NCBI GenBank assembly: GCA_047611425.1
Contig: JBLFWJ010000012.1
Span: 1 to 32,691 of the forward strand
Direction: 5' to 3'
Origin: JBLFWJ01 sp047611425
GTDB lineage: Bacteria; Bacteroidota; Bacteroidia; UBA10329
DNA: 32,691 nt
Below, piece after piece: positions 22,652 to 29,751 of this stretch. Each line of letters begins with the position of its first letter. Positions within the stretch are counted from its first letter, which is position 1. A model generated the notes under the pieces. The model was not told the DNA's origin. It saw nothing but the letters and a program-made list of their open reading frames with translations, and made no database searches. The position numbers and the translations under genes are program-made.

Positions 22652-23542
22652 TCACCAGTCCTTTTCAATATTGGTCACCTTTTTCTTTTGCTGCTTTTGC
22701 TGCAATTTATCCTGAAGATCCTTCTCCTCTTTGTCCAAAGCATCTAGCATCCGCTCAGCATCTTCTTTCGAGATCTCATCTGGCTTGGGCTGCTGTTCCT
22801 CTTTTTTCTCTTGCTCCTCCTGCTTCTCTTGATCTTCTTTTTGTTCTTGATCCTGCTTCTGTTCCTCGTCCTTCTTCTCTTGATCTTTTTGTTCTTGATC
22901 TTTCTTCTCTTCCTTATCCTTTTCCTCGTCCTTCTTCTCTTCGTCTTTATCCTGATCCTGTTCTTGCTCCTGCTCTTGTTGCTGCTGCAGCATTCGCTTA
23001 GCGTAGGCGTAATTGTACTTCGTTTCCTGATCCTTCGGACTCAACTTTAAAGATTCCTTATAGGCATCAACACTCTCTTGATACTTCTCCTTTTTCATAA
23101 GGGAATTGGCCATGTTGTGTAATGCGGCTGCCTTGTCATCCTTTTCCTTTGCCAGCCCGGCAGAAGTTCTGAAGAGCTCGGTAGCTTCTTCATACTTTTC
23201 TTGCTTATACATGGCATCACCCAAGTTGAACTGAGTCACAAACGGGTCAGCTTCTCCCTCTTGAGCCTTGCGGTATTCCACTTCCGCCTGATCGAACTTG
23301 CCTTCCTTATATAGTTCGTTCCCTTTTGAAACGAAGCCATTTGGATCGTCTTGCGCTACGACCACGTTACAAACCAGTGATACTAAAAGGATGATACCGG
23401 TGAAAACTCCCTTCAAGGAATCCCCCACCCTTCGGGCACCCCCTTTAAAAGGGGGGACAGGCCGAGTTCCTCCTTTAAAAAGGAGGTGGCCGACCTTTGG
23501 GAGGTCGAAGGATTTTGTGTTTTGACCCCAGACAATCCTCAT
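22652..23542 (-). CDS. batC: BatC: TPR protein of the Bat operon with charged low-complexity tail
   Basis: A 296-residue protein from the ATG that overlaps the batB stop (ATGA). Residues about 11-42 are read from an inserted repeat. A signal-like segment follows (GVFTGIILLVSLVCNVVVAQ, about 46-65). TPR repeats fill about 68-170 (NELYKEGKFDQAEVEYRKAQ, NMANSLMKKEKYQESVDAYKESLKLSPKD). A Lys/Glu/Gln/Asp low-complexity stretch (about 180-260) and an acidic helical end complete it. A TTG at 23414-23416, giving a start LKGVFTGII, may be the true start because the long repeat-derived extension precedes the signal. BatC is probably a periplasmic scaffold for the vWA proteins. The Glu/Gln tail reads as Leu-rich in the reverse strand and is not a gene there. 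Confidence 0.85.
   Translation of the reverse strand: MRIVWGQNTKSFDLPKVGHLLFKGGTRPVPPFKGGARRVGDSLKGVFTGIILLVSLVCNVVVAQDDPNGFVSKGNELYKEGKFDQAEVEYRKAQEGEADPFVTQFNLGDAMYKQEKYEEATELFRTSAGLAKEKDDKAAALHNMANSLMKKEKYQESVDAYKESLKLSPKDQETKYNYAYAKRMLQQQQEQEQEQDQDKDEEKKDEEKDKEEKKDQEQKDQEKKDEEQKQDQEQKEDQEKQEEQEKKEEQQPKPDEISKEDAERMLDALDKEEKDLQDKLQQKQQKKKVTNIEKDW
23419..23514. repeat. Palindromic repeat element inserted in the 5' end of batC
   Basis: A stretch bounded by AATCC (23419-23423) and GGATT (23510-23514), 96 bp long. It contains three tandem hairpins: CCCCCTTT/AAAGGGGG (23439-23455), CCTCCTTT/AAAGGAGG (23469-23486) and CGACCT/AGGTCG (23491-23507). Its G/C-run composition is unlike the surrounding genes, and elements of this look are dispersed in Bacteroidota genomes. 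In batC it is read as FDLPKVGHLLFKGG..., a typical translation of such elements. The length is exactly 32 codons, so the frame is kept. Confidence 0.75.
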
Positions 23543-24579
23543 TTCTTTTTCACTTCAAACAATTTAATATGTCCGAACAGTTTGCTTTTACGAGACGGAA
23601 TCAACAATTCAATAAACAATAGTGCCAAAGCGATGGCTAAGAATATTTGAAATCGATCTTCGTAACTGGTAAACATCTTGCTACCGTATTCAGTTCGCTC
23701 CATCTTTTCTAATTCGTCAAAAAGGGCGTTCAATCCAACCTTTGTACTATTGGCGCGAATGTAAGATCCATCTCCTGCTCCAGCTACTTGCTGTAACATC
23801 ACGTCATTCAATTTTGAAATAACCGTATTTCCCTCTTTGTCTTTTCGATAGCCCAATTTTCTTCCTCGTTGATACAGCGGAATTGGTGCTCCATCTGTGG
23901 ATCCAATTCCAATTGTATGAACGGTCATTCCTGCTTCAGCAGCAACGGTAGCCTGTTCCATCGCATCATCCTCATGATTCTCTCCATCGGAAATAATGAT
24001 GATGGCGCGATTCTTTTGATTCTGCTCATCAAACGATTGGGCAGCCAATTCAATTGCTGCTCCAATAGCCGTTCCTTGGTTAGGAATAATGTCCGTGTCA
24101 ATCGAACTCAAGAACAGCTTTGCCGCTGAATGATCTGTGGTTAAAGGCAATTGAACAAACGCCTCACCTGCAAAAACAATCACTCCTATCCGGTCATTCT
24201 TAAGCCGATCAATCAGTTTGCTGATTGCTTGCTTACTTCTAGCCAATCGGTTTGGTGCCAAATCCTCGGCCATCATACTATTGGAAACGTCCAACGCAAT
24301 CATCACATCAAATCCTTCCCGCTTTACTTCTTCGTACTTCGTCCCAATCTGTGGATCTGCAACAGCAATGGAGAGAAACACCAATGAAGCCGTGATTAAA
24401 CTGGCTTTCAATCCGGTTCTGAAAGATGAGAACTTGGGAATCATATCATCCTGCAGGCCGCTTGCAATAAAGGCTTGCATAGATTTTCTCCTCCAGTTTC
24501 GCAACCAAATGAAAATGATAATCATCAACGGAACGCTGATCAGCAGGTAGAGCCCTATGTCGTGTGCAAAGCGATACAT
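23539..24579 (-). CDS. batB: BatB: membrane-anchored von Willebrand factor A protein
   Basis: A 346-residue protein with an N-terminal membrane helix (about 10-27), a second at about 60-74, a vWA domain (about 90-280) and a C-terminal helix (about 310-327, FQIFLAIALALLFIELLI). The metal-ion-dependent adhesion site is DVSNS (residues 97-101), with a later Thr in PLTTDHS and Asp in ISDGENHED, so metal binding looks intact. It is the paired vWA protein to BatA; both likely face the periplasm or cytoplasmic membrane surface and work with the MoxR ATPase. The start overlaps the batA stop by one base, and the stop overlaps the batC start. Confidence 0.95.
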   Translation of the reverse strand: MYRFAHDIGLYLLISVPLMIIIFIWLRNWRRKSMQAFIASGLQDDMIPKFSSFRTGLKASLITASLVFLSIAVADPQIGTKYEEVKREGFDVMIALDVSNSMMAEDLAPNRLARSKQAISKLIDRLKNDRIGVIVFAGEAFVQLPLTTDHSAAKLFLSSIDTDIIPNQGTAIGAAIELAAQSFDEQNQKNRAIIIISDGENHEDDAMEQATVAAEAGMTVHTIGIGSTDGAPIPLYQRGRKLGYRKDKEGNTVISKLNDVMLQQVAGAGDGSYIRANSTKVGLNALFDELEKMERTEYGSKMFTSYEDRFQIFLAIALALLFIELLIPSRKSKLFGHIKLFEVKKK

Positions 24580-25577
24580 CAGGCCGGTATGCTTCTTAGG
24601 TAAGTACTGCGTAGAAGCACGTCAAGGAATACCAGTAGGAATCCGATCAGAGCCCATGGCAAGTATTCCTCTTTTTTCTTTCGGTATTCTGTCACATCAA
24701 TCTTGGACTTTTCCAATTGATCGATCTCTGCGTAAACGTTTTCGAGTGTTTCGTTGTCAGTGGCCCGGAAATACTTGCCACCAGTCTTAGCTGCAATATC
24801 CCTTAACAGAGGCTCATTGATTTTCACCTCCATGTCCTGATACCTCTTTCTACCAAAAGGATCGGTAAATGGAAATGGTGCCATGCCTTTGGTTCCAACT
24901 CCAATAGTGTAAACTCGAATGTTGAATTTCTGTGCAATCTCCGCAGCTGTTTCTGGAGCAATCGATCCTGAGTTATTGTCGCCATCCGTTAAGAGTATCA
25001 CAACTTTGCTTTTGGCCTCGCTATCCTTCAAACGCTTAACCGCAGTTGCCAATCCCATACCTATCGCGGTACCATCTTCAAGCATGCCTTGCTTAATTCC
25101 ACCAAACAGGTTTTTGATGACAGAATGATCCGTAGTCAAAGGACATTGGGTAAAACTCTGTCCAGCAAAAACCACCAAACCAATTCGATCGGTAGGTCTA
25201 TTATCAATGAAGTTACTGGCTACTTTCTTACTGGCTTCCAGTCGGTTAGGCTTGAAATCTTCAGCTTGCATACTTCCCGAAATGTCGAGACTCATCACGA
25301 TGTCAATCCCTTCAGTCGTTACATCTTGCCAACTGCTGGAAGATTGCGGTCTGGCCAAAGCGACAACCAAAAGAGCCATACCAAGTAGCCTAAGGATCAA
25401 CGGCAAATGCACCAATCGCTCCTTTAAAGTTCGATTGTGATCCAACATTCCTGAATCGGAAAACACCACATCAGACCGATTATCATTGTAACGATACCAT
25501 TGCCAGCCTGCCCAAATCGGAATTAGGATAAGCAGGTACAACACCCAAGGATCTTTGAATGTGATATCAGCCAGCAT
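24579..25577 (-). CDS. batA: BatA: membrane-anchored von Willebrand factor A protein
   Basis: About 332 residues from ATG 25575-25577 (MLADITFKDPWVLYLLILIP). A longer start at 25613 would precede the first membrane helix with a basic 12-residue leader lying inside the upstream gene and is disfavoured. Helices lie at about 11-28 and 57-75, the vWA domain at about 90-280 and a C-terminal helix at about 307-322. The MIDAS motif DISGS is at residues 98-102, with LTTDHS and LTDGDNNSG later, all intact. BatA and BatB are close paralogues in tandem. It overlaps the upstream gene by 11 bases. Confidence 0.95.
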   Translation of the reverse strand: MLADITFKDPWVLYLLILIPIWAGWQWYRYNDNRSDVVFSDSGMLDHNRTLKERLVHLPLILRLLGMALLVVALARPQSSSSWQDVTTEGIDIVMSLDISGSMQAEDFKPNRLEASKKVASNFIDNRPTDRIGLVVFAGQSFTQCPLTTDHSVIKNLFGGIKQGMLEDGTAIGMGLATAVKRLKDSEAKSKVVILLTDGDNNSGSIAPETAAEIAQKFNIRVYTIGVGTKGMAPFPFTDPFGRKRYQDMEVKINEPLLRDIAAKTGGKYFRATDNETLENVYAEIDQLEKSKIDVTEYRKKKEEYLPWALIGFLLVFLDVLLRSTYLRSIPA

Positions 25578-26526
25578 TCTCTTCGGTTGGGTTTTCTTCC
25601 TCGGATGATTCATCCAGAGGCATAATCAATGTTGTTCTTACGAAATTGAAAGCGGTTTCCAAGCTTCGTTCGTTCTCGTCAGCTAAAGGCTTAACCTTTG
25701 CAAATTTCACCAGGTCAGCCAACTGCAGCGACTTTCGAATCTCTGTTTTCAATTCATTATTTAACTGAACTGATTTCAAAGAATCCATAATCTCATCAGT
25801 TGTTTGCTCCAAAGCATCTAGATGATATCGGTCTTCGATGTACTGACGAACAGCCTCTGAAACTTCAACATGAAACTGCTTTGCCTGATCATTCTGCCAA
25901 AGCTTGGCTGCTCTAATTTCTTCAAGTCTCTTGAGTGCAATCTCGTGGGCAGGAATCTTCGGCTTCTTGCTAAAAACCACACCTTCCTTCTCTTTTTTCT
26001 TCCTCCAAAGGAAATAGCCAATACCACCAATAAGCGCTGAAATTGCCAAAACCAGCAACACCCATTTCATAATTGCCCACCAGTTGAACGGAACTTCTTT
26101 CGGTTCCTTAATGTCCATGATTTCGGCTTCCATATTGACCACCACATCTGAAACATAGATCTGCTGAATATCAGAAATCAACACCTTATTAGTATCCTGA
26201 TCAATGATGACCGGAATACCAGGGATAGCCATGTACCCTGTATCAAAAGAGGTTAAGACCAAACGCTGATGGAACGTAGTGCCAGAATCCGTTACCGTTG
26301 TATCAACGATGCTCGCTTCTACCAGCTCAATCTGAGCCGTGAGCGTATCCTTTATATGTGGAAACGCAACCTGCGAACCATTCGGAACATCCACATAAAT
26401 GTCCATGTTCATTTGATCACCGATAGTGATCTCGATGGAATCAACTTTCGATCTGATCTTGTATTCCTGAGCCATCAAACTCAATGAATACAGCGACAAT
26501 AGCGATATGAAAAACAGCCTTTTCAT
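25567..26526 (-). CDS. BatD-like/DUF4381-type membrane protein of the moxR-bat operon
   Basis: A 319-residue protein with a signal peptide (ending SLMAQ), a periplasmic beta domain (about 20-150), one transmembrane helix (about residues 170-190, WVLLVLAISALIGGIGYFLW), a Lys-rich stop-transfer stretch and a cytoplasmic helical domain (HEIALKRLEEIRAAKLWQ, VRQYIEDRYHLDALEQTTDEIMDSL). This layout resembles the DUF4381 proteins found between DUF58 and vWA genes in moxR operons, and a small version of BatD. Its stop overlaps batA, and its start overlaps the DUF58 stop by one base. It probably bridges the membrane in the same complex. Confidence 0.85.
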   Translation of the reverse strand: MKRLFFISLLSLYSLSLMAQEYKIRSKVDSIEITIGDQMNMDIYVDVPNGSQVAFPHIKDTLTAQIELVEASIVDTTVTDSGTTFHQRLVLTSFDTGYMAIPGIPVIIDQDTNKVLISDIQQIYVSDVVVNMEAEIMDIKEPKEVPFNWWAIMKWVLLVLAISALIGGIGYFLWRKKKEKEGVVFSKKPKIPAHEIALKRLEEIRAAKLWQNDQAKQFHVEVSEAVRQYIEDRYHLDALEQTTDEIMDSLKSVQLNNELKTEIRKSLQLADLVKFAKVKPLADENERSLETAFNFVRTTLIMPLDESSEEENPTEENAG

Positions 26527-27401
26527 CAGAATCTACTTTCTCGTCTTTTGAAAAGATTCATCAATGGAATGGTGTAATTCTGATCCGTTCTGATCCAAGC
26601 AGTGTCAACACCACTTTTATTGAACATCTCTTTTAGCTTCCCTTCGTGCCTCAAGTTATTCGCCTTGAAATGTGTTCTCACGTCTTTCGAAGACGAATCG
26701 TACCATCTGGTAATTCCTGTTTCAGAATCCTTCAATCGAATCATCCCAACATTTGGAAGTTCTGTTTCGCGATGATCATAAACACGCAAGGCAACAAGAT
26801 CATGTCTTCGCTTTGCGATACGCATGGAATCCTCAAAACCCTTGTCCATAAAGTCAGAGATGAGGAAAGCGATACTTCGCTTCTTTACTACTTGATTGAA
26901 ATACTTGAGTGCAGCGTCAATGTCAGTTCCCTGATGTTCCGGTTCAAAATTGATCAACTCTCGAATAATCCGAAGTGTGTGCGACTTTCCTTTTTTTGGC
27001 GGAATGAATTTCTCTACCCGATCCGAGAATAGAATCACTCCTATTTTGTCGTTATTCTGAATGGCAGAGAATGAAAGAACAGCAGAAATTTCCGTCATCA
27101 ACTGACGCTTCGTTTGCTCTCCACTTCCAAACTTTCCAGATCCGCTAACATCTACCAGAAGCATAACGGTCAATTCCCGTTCTTCTTCAAACACCTTTAC
27201 AAATGCCTGATCGTACCGTGCAGTTACGTTCCAATCAATGTTTCGAATGTCATCCCCATGCTGGTATTCTCGCACTTCAGAAAAAGCCATACCGCGTCCT
27301 TTAAAGGCACTATGGTAGTGCCCAGAAAAGATCTGGTTTGAGAGACCCTTGGTCTTAATCTCAATTTTGCGGACTTTTTTTAGAAGCTCTGAGGTTTCCA
27401 T
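26526..27401 (-). CDS. DUF58 domain (vWA-like) protein of the moxR-bat operon
   Basis: A 291-residue cytoplasmic protein without signal or membrane helix. The DUF58 hallmark GRGMAFSEVREYQHGDDIRNIDWNVTARY spans about residues 36-64, followed by a vWA fold with MIDAS-like DVSGS (residues 84-88) and a later LISDFMD. DUF58 proteins are constant partners of MoxR ATPases. The start ATG is 75 bases after the moxR stop; the gap holds a 12-bp direct repeat. Confidence 0.95.
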   Translation of the reverse strand: METSELLKKVRKIEIKTKGLSNQIFSGHYHSAFKGRGMAFSEVREYQHGDDIRNIDWNVTARYDQAFVKVFEEERELTVMLLVDVSGSGKFGSGEQTKRQLMTEISAVLSFSAIQNNDKIGVILFSDRVEKFIPPKKGKSHTLRIIRELINFEPEHQGTDIDAALKYFNQVVKKRSIAFLISDFMDKGFEDSMRIAKRRHDLVALRVYDHRETELPNVGMIRLKDSETGITRWYDSSSKDVRTHFKANNLRHEGKLKEMFNKSGVDTAWIRTDQNYTIPLMNLFKRRESRF

Positions 27402-27407
27402 TTTAAT

Positions 27408-27433
27408 AGCGAATAGTGACCAGCGAATAGTGA
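27408..27433. repeat. Tandem 12-bp direct repeat in the moxR-DUF58 gap
   Basis: AGCGAATAGTGA occurs at 27408-27419 and again at 27422-27433, separated by CC. It sits directly before the DUF58 start codon on the minus strand, in the only sizeable gap of the upstream half of the operon. It resembles the short dispersed CACTATTC-type repeats seen between genes in Flavobacteriales. A regulatory role is not evident. Confidence 0.55.
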
Positions 27434-27476
27434 AAAGTGGTCTCGGACTCGAAAAGCAATGCTGTAAGCCAAGTTC

Positions 27477-28463
27477 TTAAGGAACTTCAACTTTGTTCAG
27501 AATTTCAGCAATAATTTCCTCAGAGGTGATATTCTCAGCTTCTGCCTCGTAGGTCAAGCCAATTCTGTGTCGTAATACATCATTGCAAATTGCTCGAACA
27601 TCTTCCGGAATCACGTAACCTCTTCGCTTGATGAAAGCATATGCTTTCGCTGCCTTAGCCAAAGCGATACTTGCTCTTGGTGAACCACCAAAACTTATCA
27701 GATCCTTCATTCGATCTAAACCATACTTCTCAGGATTACGAGTGGCGAAAACAATATCAACGATATAGTTTTCAATCTTCTCATCCATGTAAACCATCCG
27801 AACTGCCTCTCTTGCTCGGATTATATCCTCCGGCTTAAGAACCGGTTTTGCCGTTGGAAACTCGCTCATCACATTCTGGCGAATAATTTTCTTCTCCTCT
27901 TCTTTATTAGGATAAGTGATTACGACCTTCAGCATGAAACGATCCACCTGCGCTTCAGGTAGCGGATACGTTCCCTCCTGCTCCACCGGGTTTTGAGTCG
28001 CCATAACTAAAAATGGTTCTTCCAACTTAAATGTGTTGTCGCCAATTGTCACTTGCTTTTCCTGCATGGCCTCCAAAAGCGAACTTTGAACCTTTGCTGG
28101 CGCACGATTAATCTCATCCGCGAGGATGAAATTGCTAAAGATTGGCCCCTTCCGAACTTCGAATGAAGCCGCCTTTTGATTGTAAATCATTGTACCAATC
28201 AAGTCAGCAGGAAGAAGATCCGGAGTAAATTGAATACGGCTAAAACCGGCATCGATTGCGGATGCAAGTGTGTTAATTGCAAGCGTTTTAGCCAGTCCTG
28301 GCACACCTTCCAAGAGAATATGTCCTTTGGAAAGTAGGCCAATCAAAAGTCGCTCAACCATATGGTGTTGACCAATAATCACCTTTTCCATCTCCATAGT
28401 AATCAAGTCCACGAAGGCACTTTCCTTCTCGATCATTTCATTGATCTCCTTGATGTCAGTCAT
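27477..28463 (-). CDS. MoxR-family AAA+ ATPase, first gene of the bat operon
   Basis: A 328-residue ATPase from ATG 28461-28463; a longer start at 28532 is rejected because it would cover the promoter. Walker A GVPGLAKT (about residues 46-53), Walker B FILADEINRA, the sensor region ATQNPVEQEGTYPLPEAQVDRF and a C-terminal AAA lid (DLISFGGSPRASIALAKAAKA) are all intact. MoxR proteins act as chaperone-like ATPases that help vWA proteins bind metal or assemble. A Bacteroidota promoter with a well-spaced -33 and -7 precedes it and probably drives the eight-gene operon down to batE. Confidence 0.95.
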   Translation of the reverse strand: MTDIKEINEMIEKESAFVDLITMEMEKVIIGQHHMVERLLIGLLSKGHILLEGVPGLAKTLAINTLASAIDAGFSRIQFTPDLLPADLIGTMIYNQKAASFEVRKGPIFSNFILADEINRAPAKVQSSLLEAMQEKQVTIGDNTFKLEEPFLVMATQNPVEQEGTYPLPEAQVDRFMLKVVITYPNKEEEKKIIRQNVMSEFPTAKPVLKPEDIIRAREAVRMVYMDEKIENYIVDIVFATRNPEKYGLDRMKDLISFGGSPRASIALAKAAKAYAFIKRRGYVIPEDVRAICNDVLRHRIGLTYEAEAENITSEEIIAEILNKVEVP

Positions 28464-28489
28464 TGTATTGGTTTTTGATTTGTGCGGTG

Positions 28490-28518
28490 CAAATTTAGAA
28501 ATCGAATTATACCAGCAA
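28490..28518 (-). promoter_or_regulatory. Promoter of the moxR-bat operon
   Basis: On the minus strand TAAATTTG (28497-28490) is a perfect match to TAnnTTTG, with TTG (28518-28516) 18 bases upstream, the expected spacing for the Bacteroidota primary sigma factor. Transcription would start near 28483, giving a leader of about 20 bases to the ATG at 28463. Confidence 0.7.
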
Positions 28519-28557
28519 CGCCTCAATACCATTGATGTTTTTAATTGGCACGTTAAG

Positions 28558-28583
28558 AAATGTTAAGCAGCTTTTTAACATTT
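28558..28583. promoter_or_regulatory. Inverted repeat between divergent moxR and lipoprotein genes
   Basis: AAATGTTAA (28558-28566) and TTAACATTT (28575-28583) are perfect 9-bp arms with an 8-base centre. It lies 40 bases upstream of the moxR promoter's -33 and about 60 bases upstream of the opposite promoter. An operator bound by a dimeric regulator is a reasonable reading. A hairpin is less likely to matter here because neither transcript should include it. Confidence 0.45.
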
Positions 28584-28641
28584 TAAATTCCAACGTTTTA
28601 TGCTTGTTGAGTGAAGTGGGAATTTGCTCGAAAAAATGACA

Positions 28642-28671
28642 TTTGTTGGTACGATTGTTGGCTTATCCTTG
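28642..28671 (+). promoter_or_regulatory. Promoter of the lipoprotein gene at 28694
   Basis: TTTG (28642-28645), 18 bases, then TATCCTTG (28664-28671), one base off TAnnTTTG. The start site would be about 15 bases before the ATG at 28694. The in-frame upstream ATG at 28643 lies inside this element, which supports the later start. Confidence 0.55.
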
Positions 28672-28693
28672 CAGTTCTAAAACAGGGATCATC

Positions 28694-29248
28694 ATGAAAA
28701 CTTTCTTTCTCGGCCTAGCCATTCTTCTGACACTTTCGAGCTGTGTCAGCAACCGCATCTACTTTACTGTTGACACACAAAAGCAATTAACCGGAGAAAA
28801 GATTGACCTGAAACAAATTCAGTTTTTCAATTCTGAAGAAATCGTCCTTGTTCGTCAAGCCAGTGAAGCTGAGGTTAATGTAGAGGACGGAAAGCTCAAG
28901 ATGAAGAATGGAAAGATGGTTGAAGAAATCATCATTCCAGCAGGAACACCAGGTATTTGTGAGGTTTATGACGAACGATCTCTTCGTGTAAGTTTTGACG
29001 ATGGAGAAGGAAATGCCCTTCCTTTTATTGTAGAACGAAAAGGTGGTGTCGTTGTAGATCGCTCTGGATTTAAGCTGGGTGGAAAAGACTGGAAGAAAAC
29101 CAGAAATGGTGGTAAAGTTGGAAAGGTTGATTATGAAAAGGAAGTATTCACGATTGTCCGCGGAGCCGATTCAAGACTATTGATTGACAAGACCACTTTA
29201 ACGAAGGTTGATAGAACGACAAAGGTGGCTAAGGGGCGAAAGCTCTAA
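28694..29248 (+). CDS. Hypothetical lipoprotein, divergent from moxR
   Basis: A 184-residue protein with a clear lipoprotein signal (MKTFFLGLAILLTLSSC, Cys17) and a soluble beta-rich mature part (YFTVDTQKQLTGEKIDLKQIQFFNSEEIVLVRQ...). The Lys- and Gly-rich C-terminal part contains GGKVGKVDYEKEVFTIVRG. I do not recognise the family. The ATG at 28694 is chosen because it starts the signal peptide; an upstream ATG at 28643 falls in the promoter. The thioesterase gene begins 16 bases after its stop, so the two are probably co-transcribed. Confidence 0.8.
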   Translation: MKTFFLGLAILLTLSSCVSNRIYFTVDTQKQLTGEKIDLKQIQFFNSEEIVLVRQASEAEVNVEDGKLKMKNGKMVEEIIIPAGTPGICEVYDERSLRVSFDDGEGNALPFIVERKGGVVVDRSGFKLGGKDWKKTRNGGKVGKVDYEKEVFTIVRGADSRLLIDKTTLTKVDRTTKVAKGRKL

Positions 29249-29264
29249 GAACTAAATTCGCATC

Positions 29265-29651
29265 ATGGAATTATTGATGACCAAAGTGTGCATGACGCGA
29301 GATATTGGCGTGCACGGTAATTTGTTCGGTGGCTTAATGCTTTCTTGGATTGACGAAGCGGCAGTTGCCATGGCCAATCGTATTTGTCAAACACCAAACA
29401 TGGTTACCCGAAAGATGACCGAAGTCCTCTTCGAGAATCCCGTTAAAGTTGGTCACTCCATTAATGTATATGGTGAGGTTGGTGTTGTAGGAAACACATC
29501 AATCACCATAAATATGGAGGCCAGAAGATATAATGTTTACAATGGCGAGGAGGTAATCGTGTCTTCAACAACCATCGTTTTTGTTCGAATAGATGACAAT
29601 GGGCAAAAGGTTCCGTTGGGCGAAAATGTTAAGAAACGTTATTCGAAATAA
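29265..29651 (+). CDS. Hotdog-fold acyl-CoA thioesterase (YciA/BFIT type)
   Basis: A 128-residue single-hotdog enzyme that hydrolyses acyl-CoA thioesters in the cytoplasm. The family core is visible: GNLFGGLMLSWIDEAAVAMANR (about residues 18-40), with catalytic Asp in SWIDEA, then VLFENPVKVGHSINVYGEV and a closing strand ending TTIVFVRID. Length is normal for a YciA-type enzyme working as a multimer. It follows the lipoprotein gene by 16 bases. Acyl-chain preference cannot be told. Confidence 0.93.
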   Translation: MELLMTKVCMTRDIGVHGNLFGGLMLSWIDEAAVAMANRICQTPNMVTRKMTEVLFENPVKVGHSINVYGEVGVVGNTSITINMEARRYNVYNGEEVIVSSTTIVFVRIDDNGQKVPLGENVKKRYSK

Positions 29652-29712
29652 TCTATTGGCAACCGATAAACCGAATCACGTTTTCCCGCTAATTCAACAT
29701 AATTGTAAGTGC

Positions 29713-29720
29713 TAAATTTG
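29713..29720 (+). promoter_or_regulatory. -7 element before the TlpA-like gene
   Basis: TAAATTTG is a perfect TAnnTTTG, 31 bases before the ATG at 29752. No clear TTTG at -33 is visible, so the promoter may be weak or activator-dependent. Confidence 0.5.
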
Positions 29721-29751
29721 GCGCCCAATTGAAAAGAAACAGACTATCTCA

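Noticed and set aside
22811..23050. Leu-rich 79-codon plus-strand frame that could look like a membrane protein
   Set aside because: It is the reverse complement of the Lys/Glu/Gln tail of BatC: CTT/CTC/TTC runs are just the antisense of AAG/GAG/GAA codons.
23439..23486. The G/C-run hairpins in batC as intrinsic terminators inside the bat operon
   Set aside because: Neither stem is followed by a T-run on the minus strand, and they sit inside a repeat of dispersed type with the operon continuing in frame.
27408..27433. The two AGCGAATAGTGA copies as the beginning of a CRISPR array
   Set aside because: Only two 12-bp units with a 2-bp gap, too short and unspaced for CRISPR, and no cas gene is present.
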